NCBI GenBank assembly: GCA_003242115.1
Contig: QBMP01000151.1
Span: 1-9,605, forward strand
Length of the DNA stretch: 9,605 bases
Reading direction: 5' to 3'
Source: Phormidesmis priestleyi
GTDB taxonomy: Bacteria > Cyanobacteriota > Cyanobacteriia > Phormidesmidales > Phormidesmidaceae
Below, piece after piece: positions 5,730 through 9,605 of the stretch. Made by a program: the position numbers and the translations under genes. The notes under the pieces were generated by a model, which ran no database searches, was not told the origin of the DNA, and saw only the letters and a program-made list of their open reading frames with translations. Numbering within the stretch: position 1 is the first letter of the stretch; each line of letters opens with the position of its first letter.

Positions 5730-6359
5730 AGCCGCATTCACGCTGCTTGAGAGCACTAGGTTGCGGTAGGTTAGCTCTAGTAAAAATTCAAAAATTTCTA
5801 AATGCCGCCGCGCCTGAAAGAGCGAATCGCCCCATACATACAGGCCGTGGCCTGCGACGAGAAAGGCGTAGAGATGCGGCTTTTGGGTGAGCAGCTGGAC
5901 AACGGTTTGGCTGAGAAGTCGCATATCTTGAGAATTTTCAACAATGGGCAGCTCCACCAAGGTTTCATGCGTCTTCACGCCTTCAATGCCCTTGAGCATT
6001 TCATAGCCAAAGAACTCTAGTTTCTCCTGCTTTAGCGCGTGCATTGAAAGCAGCGTGCCAAAAACAGAGTGCGTGTGTAAAATCGCTTTTGCCCCGGTCA
6101 TCGCCACAATTTCTAAATGCAGCAATGTCTCCGCCGAGGCAGCGCCTTCACCCGCCACCACCCGCCCTGCGTGATCAACCTCAATGAGTGCAGCAGGTGC
6201 GACCGTACCTTTATCGACTCCGCTGGGCGACATCAGTAGGCGAGTCGGCTGCGAGCCAATTACCGCGCTAAAGTTGCCGCCCGTGCCTTGAGCCATTCCT
6301 TTTTCGTGAATGTTAGCGATCGCCCCAGCAAGGGCTTCACGAGTATCTTGATGTAGCAT
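5727..6359 (-). CDS. mtnB: Methylthioribulose-1-phosphate dehydratase (class II aldolase/adducin family)
   Basis: Dehydrates 5-methylthioribulose-1-phosphate to the diketo substrate of MtnC. The class II aldolase fold shows the zinc ligands H95 and H97 (ILHTHSVFGT) and H171 (AGHGLYVWG). E77 in SAETLLHLEIY-like sequence (here SAETLLHLEI) is the usual catalytic acid position, and GTGGNFS at 26-32 binds phosphate. LMSPSGVDKG (42-51) is typical of MtnB. The 210-aa length is normal. It is the first gene of the mtnB-D-C series, so the operon promoter should lie upstream of 6359; a TATAAA at 6383-6378 is a candidate -10. No Shine-Dalgarno sequence is seen, and with that -10 the 5' leader would be very short. 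Linkage to mtnD and mtnC separates it from fuculose or ribulose-phosphate aldolase relatives. The genes for mtnA, mtnK and the transaminase are not in the window. Confidence 0.95.
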   Translation of the reverse strand: MLHQDTREALAGAIANIHEKGMAQGTGGNFSAVIGSQPTRLLMSPSGVDKGTVAPAALIEVDHAGRVVAGEGAASAETLLHLEIVAMTGAKAILHTHSVFGTLLSMHALKQEKLEFFGYEMLKGIEGVKTHETLVELPIVENSQDMRLLSQTVVQLLTQKPHLYAFLVAGHGLYVWGDSLFQARRHLEIFEFLLELTYRNLVLSSSVNAA

Positions 6360-6377
6360 AGTCTGGCGATTTAGTTT

Positions 6378-6406
6378 TTTATAAGGCTAAACCATTTCTG
6401 GTGAAG
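6378..6406 (-). promoter_or_regulatory. Possible sigma70-type promoter of the mtnBDC operon
   Basis: Minus-strand TATAAA (6383-6378) is 18 nt before the mtnB ATG. A TTCACC (6405-6400) about 16 nt upstream matches the -35 consensus at 4 of 6 positions. The -10 is good and the -35 weak. AT-rich sequence makes chance matches common. Confidence 0.3.
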
Positions 6407-6490
6407 GTGATCTCTTTGATAGGCTCTTGCCAACAATTCTCATTATCTCTCATGATGAGGTTAGCTAGTGTCAGCTGTCAGTATGTCAGA

Positions 6491-6540
6491 AGTGGCCGTA
6501 GGCAGTGGAGTCAGTAGTGGCCGTAGGCAGTGGAGTCAGT
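6491..6540. repeat. Perfect 25-bp tandem duplication
   Basis: Two identical 25-nt units, 6491-6515 and 6516-6540, are followed by the first 5 nt of a third (6541-6545). The unit begins AGTGGCCGTAGGCAGTGGAG. It spans the 3' end of the 6511-6753 ORF, and each copy carries the TCA that reads as a TGA stop in that ORF's strand. Perfect identity implies a recent duplication. Confidence 0.97.
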
Positions 6541-6753
6541 AGTGGCTTCAAAGCTGTATTCTGTGTTTTGAATGCTAAATTCACTTGACTCCCAGGGCGT
6601 TGAGTCGATGAACCAACCTGCGCCATTCGCGTCATCGTCGAGGTAGATCGTACCTACGGTTGGATGCCCATCTACGTCGAAGCTCGTGATTTGCGTTTCG
6701 GCTAGTTGGCCAGGAGAAAGCGCTTTGAACTCAAAAGTGAGATCAATAGGCAT
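6511..6753 (-). CDS. Small hypothetical protein resembling the pre-catalytic part of a matrixin-like domain
   Basis: An 80-aa ORF, acidic and with no signal peptide, starting MPIDLTFEFKALSPGQLAET. The segment VGTIYLDDDANGAGWFIDST followed by PWESSEF resembles the stretch that in large secreted cyanobacterial proteins comes just before a matrixin-like zinc motif (roughly GTI-x-D-D-AxGxGWFID-TP-SEF, then YDLLTVLMHELGH). That likeness is from memory of the family, not a search. Here the ORF stops at AYGHY, exactly where the YDLLTV-HExxH part would follow. No HExxH is readable in any minus-strand frame down to mtnB. It is therefore either a trimmed relic of a larger gene or a stand-alone small protein. 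The ribosome binding site is poor (only GAG before the ATG). The 3' end is a 25-bp tandem duplication. It is divergent from the pentapeptide gene, with 53 bp between starts. Confidence 0.5.
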   Translation of the reverse strand: MPIDLTFEFKALSPGQLAETQITSFDVDGHPTVGTIYLDDDANGAGWFIDSTPWESSEFSIQNTEYSFEATTDSTAYGHY

Positions 6754-6806
6754 CTCATAACTGGAGAATTCAGCCCAGTCTGATAATGTTACGTTTTGGA
6801 GTTCTT

Positions 6807-7328
6807 ATGACCGCTGAAGAGCTGTTGCAAAGATATGCTATTGGGGAAAGAGACTTTAGTGGCGTTGTCATCAAGCCAAGTTATGGACTGGAAGGAGCCC
6901 AACTTCCTGGCATCAACTTGAGTGGAGCTATGTTGCGCCGAGTTAAATTTGAGCAAGCCGATCTCAGCCGATCTAATTTGAGTCGCGCTAATCTCGGCGG
7001 GGCTAGTTTGGAATGTGCTAACTTGACCGAGGCCAACCTCAGCCACGCTATCCTCTCTGACAGTATTGTAGAAGGAGCTGATCTCAGCTACGCTGATCTC
7101 AGTTACGCTAAGTTGAATATGGTTGGATTGGTTGACGTTGATCTGACTGGTGCTATCTTGGTTCGTACCGAAATCGGTATTCCGCTCATTAGAGGGGTCA
7201 ATTTGACCGATGTCGACTTGAGTCAAGCCGATATTTTCTTTGAAGACTGGATGAATAACTCCAGAATCAGTGATGTTGTTCTCCACAACACGATTATGCC
7301 CGATGGTTCGACGGTGACGTCCGATTGA
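6807..7328 (+). CDS. Pentapeptide-repeat protein
   Basis: A 173-aa protein. A short N-terminal helix region (MTAEELLQRYAIGERDFSGV) leads into about 22 consecutive A(D/N)LxX pentapeptides, residues 31-145. Ala or a small residue recurs at every tenth position (A31, A41, A51, A61, A71, A81, A91) with Leu or Ile two residues later, predicting a right-handed quadrilateral beta-helix of five to six coils. The C-terminus (WMNNS...IMPDGSTV) is a common cap in cyanobacterial members. The frame can start at an ATG at 6786, but the ATG at 6807 has GGAG at 6798-6801 with 5-nt spacing and begins at the family-like N-terminus, so it is chosen. There is no signal peptide or membrane segment, so it is probably cytosolic. 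The role of most such proteins is unknown; some mimic DNA, but nothing here points to gyrase protection. It converges on the histidine kinase gene. Confidence 0.9.
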   Translation: MTAEELLQRYAIGERDFSGVVIKPSYGLEGAQLPGINLSGAMLRRVKFEQADLSRSNLSRANLGGASLECANLTEANLSHAILSDSIVEGADLSYADLSYAKLNMVGLVDVDLTGAILVRTEIGIPLIRGVNLTDVDLSQADIFFEDWMNNSRISDVVLHNTIMPDGSTVTSD

Positions 7329-7533
7329 GTAAGGATTCGGCAATAGCTCAATAACCGCTGATACGTGCCATTGTTTAGGAAAGTAAAGAAGAGGGGTCAA
7401 AGCGTGAAAGATCTGTTGTAGCAGAGCCGGGGGCTTACCTCTATTTGATTACCCTAAATCAGCCCTTTTTGAACAATCCTCAAACAATCGCATAACTGGC
7501 ATTTTGATTACTCTGATCGCGATAGAGTCGTTT

Positions 7534-7560
7534 CTATACAGTCGCTATACAGCTATACAA
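7534..7560. repeat. Short triplicate CTATACA repeat at the kinase stop codon
   Basis: CTATACAG at 7534-7541 and 7545-7552, then CTATACAA at 7553-7560. The last copy contains the stop codon of the histidine kinase (7553-7555). The remaining gap between the pentapeptide gene and the kinase (7329-7533) shows no gene and no convincing terminator. Confidence 0.6.
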
Positions 7561-9511
7561 TAGCTGGAGGTCGTACTGGAATTGTGATCACAAACTTGGT
7601 GCCAGTGCCTTCTTCAGAGAAGCATTCAATCTGGCCATGATGTTTCTCGACTACTATCTGATAGCTAATCGCCATCCCCATGCCGGTACCTTTCCCTACT
7701 GCTTTCGTCGTGAAGAAGGGATCAAAGATTCGATCCTTAATCGCGGGAGGAATACCCGTACCGTTGTCAGTGAGGCTAATAACAATGCTATCGGTACTGG
7801 CTTCAGTGCGCAGCGTTATCTGGGGAGATTTTTGAGCCGTTGGATTATCTTTTAATTCACTTTCCAGGGCGTCGATAGAATTCGCTAAAATATTCATAAA
7901 TACTTGGTTGAGCTGACTAGCAAAACATTCAACGGGCGGCAAGTCACCAAAGTCTCGAATCAGGTTAATAGCCGGTCTCTCGGGTTGAGATTTAAGCCGA
8001 TGTTGCAAAATTAGCAAAGTACTTTCTATACCCTGATGAATATCGACGGTCTTACATCCAACTTCATCCATGCGAGAAAAATTACGTAAGGATAGAACAA
8101 TTTCTCGAATTCGTTCTGTTCCTATCCGCATGGATGAGAGTGTTTTTGATAAATCTTCTTGAACAAATTCAATATCTAGATCTTTGGCTGCGCTCAGAAT
8201 AGCTGCATCAGGATTGGGGTAGTGCGCTTCATAGAGTCGTAAAAATTCGAGCAAGTCGCGAGTATAGTTCTCTACATGCCTGAGATTGCCATGAATGAAG
8301 CCAACTGGATTGTTGATTTCGTGGGCGACGCCTGCCACCATCTGTCCCAGGCTAGACATTTTTTCAGTTTGGATAAGCTGTGCCTGGGCTCGCTTTAGCG
8401 CTTGAACATTTTCCGCTAACTGATGAGCTTTTTCTCTAGCCTCTGCGGCGCTGCTTTCAGTCTGGGCAAACAGCGTTGACTGATGAATGGCCACACCGAC
8501 CTGACCCGCTAAAGTGCGCAGCAGATCAATCTCATTATCTTCCCAGTCCCTTGGCTTTGAGCATTGGTGGGCAATGAGCAGTCCCCAGAGGGTGTCTTGC
8601 ACTAAAATAGGCACGGTCAAATTGGCCTGTACCTGGAGGGTTTGCAGATAGTCCCTGTAATGCGCGTCGAGGTCTGCGGTGGTAAGATTGGCAATGGCCC
8701 GAATCTGCCCCTCCTGATATTGTTCGATATATTGATGATGAAAGTTTCCGTTCATCCCGGTATTGCCCAGGATGGAGTAACAGCTCTCAGTCACAGATTC
8801 CACGGCAACCTGGCCATTCCCGTCTAAGCCGAAGCGGTAGATGAATACCCGATCAGCGGAAAATAACTGGCGCACCTCATCGACTGTGATTTGCTGAATG
8901 GATTCTAATTCTAGCGACTGGCGAATTTGAGTTGAAATTTGGTTCAATAACTCTCCTTGTTTGGCCAGATTTTGAAACTTTTCTGCGGACTGTTTCAGCA
9001 GATCTTCAGAAATTTTCCGCTCGGTAATGTCTTCAATGGTGCCCAGTAGGCCAACGACGTTGCCTTGGGTGTCGTGCAGGGGAAATTTACTGGTTTCTCG
9101 CCAGCTCAGCTCACCATTGGCCTGACGCTGAGATTGTTTGATCCGCAGCATGGGCGTATCCGTCTCCATTACTTTGCGATCGCACGTCGCATACCAGTCT
9201 TTTTGTTCTGAAGTCCAAGGCAAATCGTCATCAGTGATGCCTACAACATTGTTCGGATTTCCCAGTCCTGCCATTTCGGCCCAGCGACGGTTGCTACCTA
9301 GATACACGCAGTCTCGATTTTTCCAGAAAATGTACTGGGGAATGCTATCGAGCACAATCTGCATAAATTCGGTCATCTCATAAGTCGTCGTTGCTTCAAC
9401 ATTGTTGCAATTGTTAGTATATTTTTTCATCTTTCTGTCAAAGTGATACGGGGCTGAGTGAGCGCGCGTACACGGCAAGTTTGAAAGTGAAGCTGTTTCT
9501 AATCCTGGCAT
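7553..9511 (-). CDS. PAS-GAF sensor histidine kinase (frame open to the right edge; start uncertain)
   Basis: A cytosolic sensor kinase with no membrane segments. From the ATG at 9511 it is 652 aa. Domains: PAS (about 46-166; begins near FMQIVLDSIPQYIFWKN, ends in the PAC motif GTIEDITERK); GAF (about 187-345; LWGLLIAHQCSKPRDW, LAGQVGVAI); a coiled-coil linker (about 350-385); HisKA with phospho-acceptor H397 in VAGVAHEINNPVGF; HATPase_c with N-box NQVFMNILANSIDAL (535-549), G1 DNGTGIP, F-box FDPFFTTK and G2 GKGTGMGM. All catalytic motifs are intact. The GAF resembles cyanobacteriochromes, but the chromophore Cys position is A283 (AHYRDYL, with H284 kept), so bilin binding is unlikely. Start: the frame remains open from 9511 to the edge, so the protein may begin outside the window; M28 (9430) is another option. 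None has a good ribosome binding site. No response regulator is adjacent. Confidence 0.93.
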   Translation of the reverse strand: MPGLETASLSNLPCTRAHSAPYHFDRKMKKYTNNCNNVEATTTYEMTEFMQIVLDSIPQYIFWKNRDCVYLGSNRRWAEMAGLGNPNNVVGITDDDLPWTSEQKDWYATCDRKVMETDTPMLRIKQSQRQANGELSWRETSKFPLHDTQGNVVGLLGTIEDITERKISEDLLKQSAEKFQNLAKQGELLNQISTQIRQSLELESIQQITVDEVRQLFSADRVFIYRFGLDGNGQVAVESVTESCYSILGNTGMNGNFHHQYIEQYQEGQIRAIANLTTADLDAHYRDYLQTLQVQANLTVPILVQDTLWGLLIAHQCSKPRDWEDNEIDLLRTLAGQVGVAIHQSTLFAQTESSAAEAREKAHQLAENVQALKRAQAQLIQTEKMSSLGQMVAGVAHEINNPVGFIHGNLRHVENYTRDLLEFLRLYEAHYPNPDAAILSAAKDLDIEFVQEDLSKTLSSMRIGTERIREIVLSLRNFSRMDEVGCKTVDIHQGIESTLLILQHRLKSQPERPAINLIRDFGDLPPVECFASQLNQVFMNILANSIDALESELKDNPTAQKSPQITLRTEASTDSIVISLTDNGTGIPPAIKDRIFDPFFTTKAVGKGTGMGMAISYQIVVEKHHGQIECFSEEGTGTKFVITIPVRPPAIV

Positions 9512-9605
9512 TTCAACACCAACGAGCGCAGCAGATGGATCGGCAGGCGGCGCGATCGCTCGGCTAATGCTGAGGATCTGACACAGCTGATCCTGTTCAT
9601 CCCTC

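Noticed and set aside
6789..7400. Long (203-codon) minus-strand ORF over the pentapeptide gene
   Set aside because: Its repeats are the antisense reading of the A(D/N)LxX repeats; the regular codon pattern of the true gene suppresses stops on the other strand.
7425..7435. AGCC-GGG-GGCT as terminator after the pentapeptide gene
   Set aside because: The stem is only 4 bp with a 3-nt loop and is not followed by a T-run.

Overview
The window looks like the chromosome of a cyanobacterium. The octamer GCGATCGC (HIP1, a cyanobacterial signature) occurs seven times (1760, 2505, 4476, 4936, 6316, 9176, 9552). The gene content also fits: a CrtISO/retinol-saturase-like FAD enzyme, a BPG-dependent phosphoglycerate mutase, a pentapeptide-repeat protein, and a PAS-GAF histidine kinase whose GAF domain resembles cyanobacteriochromes. 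The genus cannot be named from sequence alone. No rRNA, tRNA, CRISPR array, phage or transposase gene was found.

Layout. (1) The minus-strand 5' end of an FAD-dependent carotenoid/retinol-type oxidoreductase runs off the left edge. (2) The gap to ppsA holds a five-unit 12-bp tandem repeat. Read in phase, it lies inside a 53-codon small ORF with a good ribosome binding site; this is the most unusual candidate here. (3) ppsA (PEP synthase) and gpmA (phosphoglycerate mutase) lie on the plus strand and both serve lower glycolysis/gluconeogenesis. They are separated by a roughly 212-bp element with 24-nt inverted ends and nested GC-rich palindromes, very probably a MITE. (4) On the minus strand, mtnB-mtnD-mtnC form a methionine-salvage operon carrying the dehydratase, enolase-phosphatase and dioxygenase steps. 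The mtnD and mtnC reading frames overlap, and an inverted repeat spans the mtnB stop. (5) An 80-aa minus-strand ORF resembles the stretch before the zinc motif of matrixin-like domains. It ends in a perfect 25-bp tandem duplication that carries the stop codon. It is divergent from a pentapeptide-repeat gene. (6) A PAS-GAF-HisKA-HATPase histidine kinase occupies the right end on the minus strand; its frame stays open to the window edge.

How the genes work together: PpsA makes PEP from pyruvate, and GpmA interconverts the phosphoglycerates that lie between PEP and triose phosphates. MtnB, MtnC and MtnD act in sequence to turn methylthioribulose-1-phosphate into the 2-oxo precursor of methionine. 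The kinase, pentapeptide protein and matrixin-like ORF have no evident link to these pathways. No convincing intrinsic terminator was found in any intergenic region.
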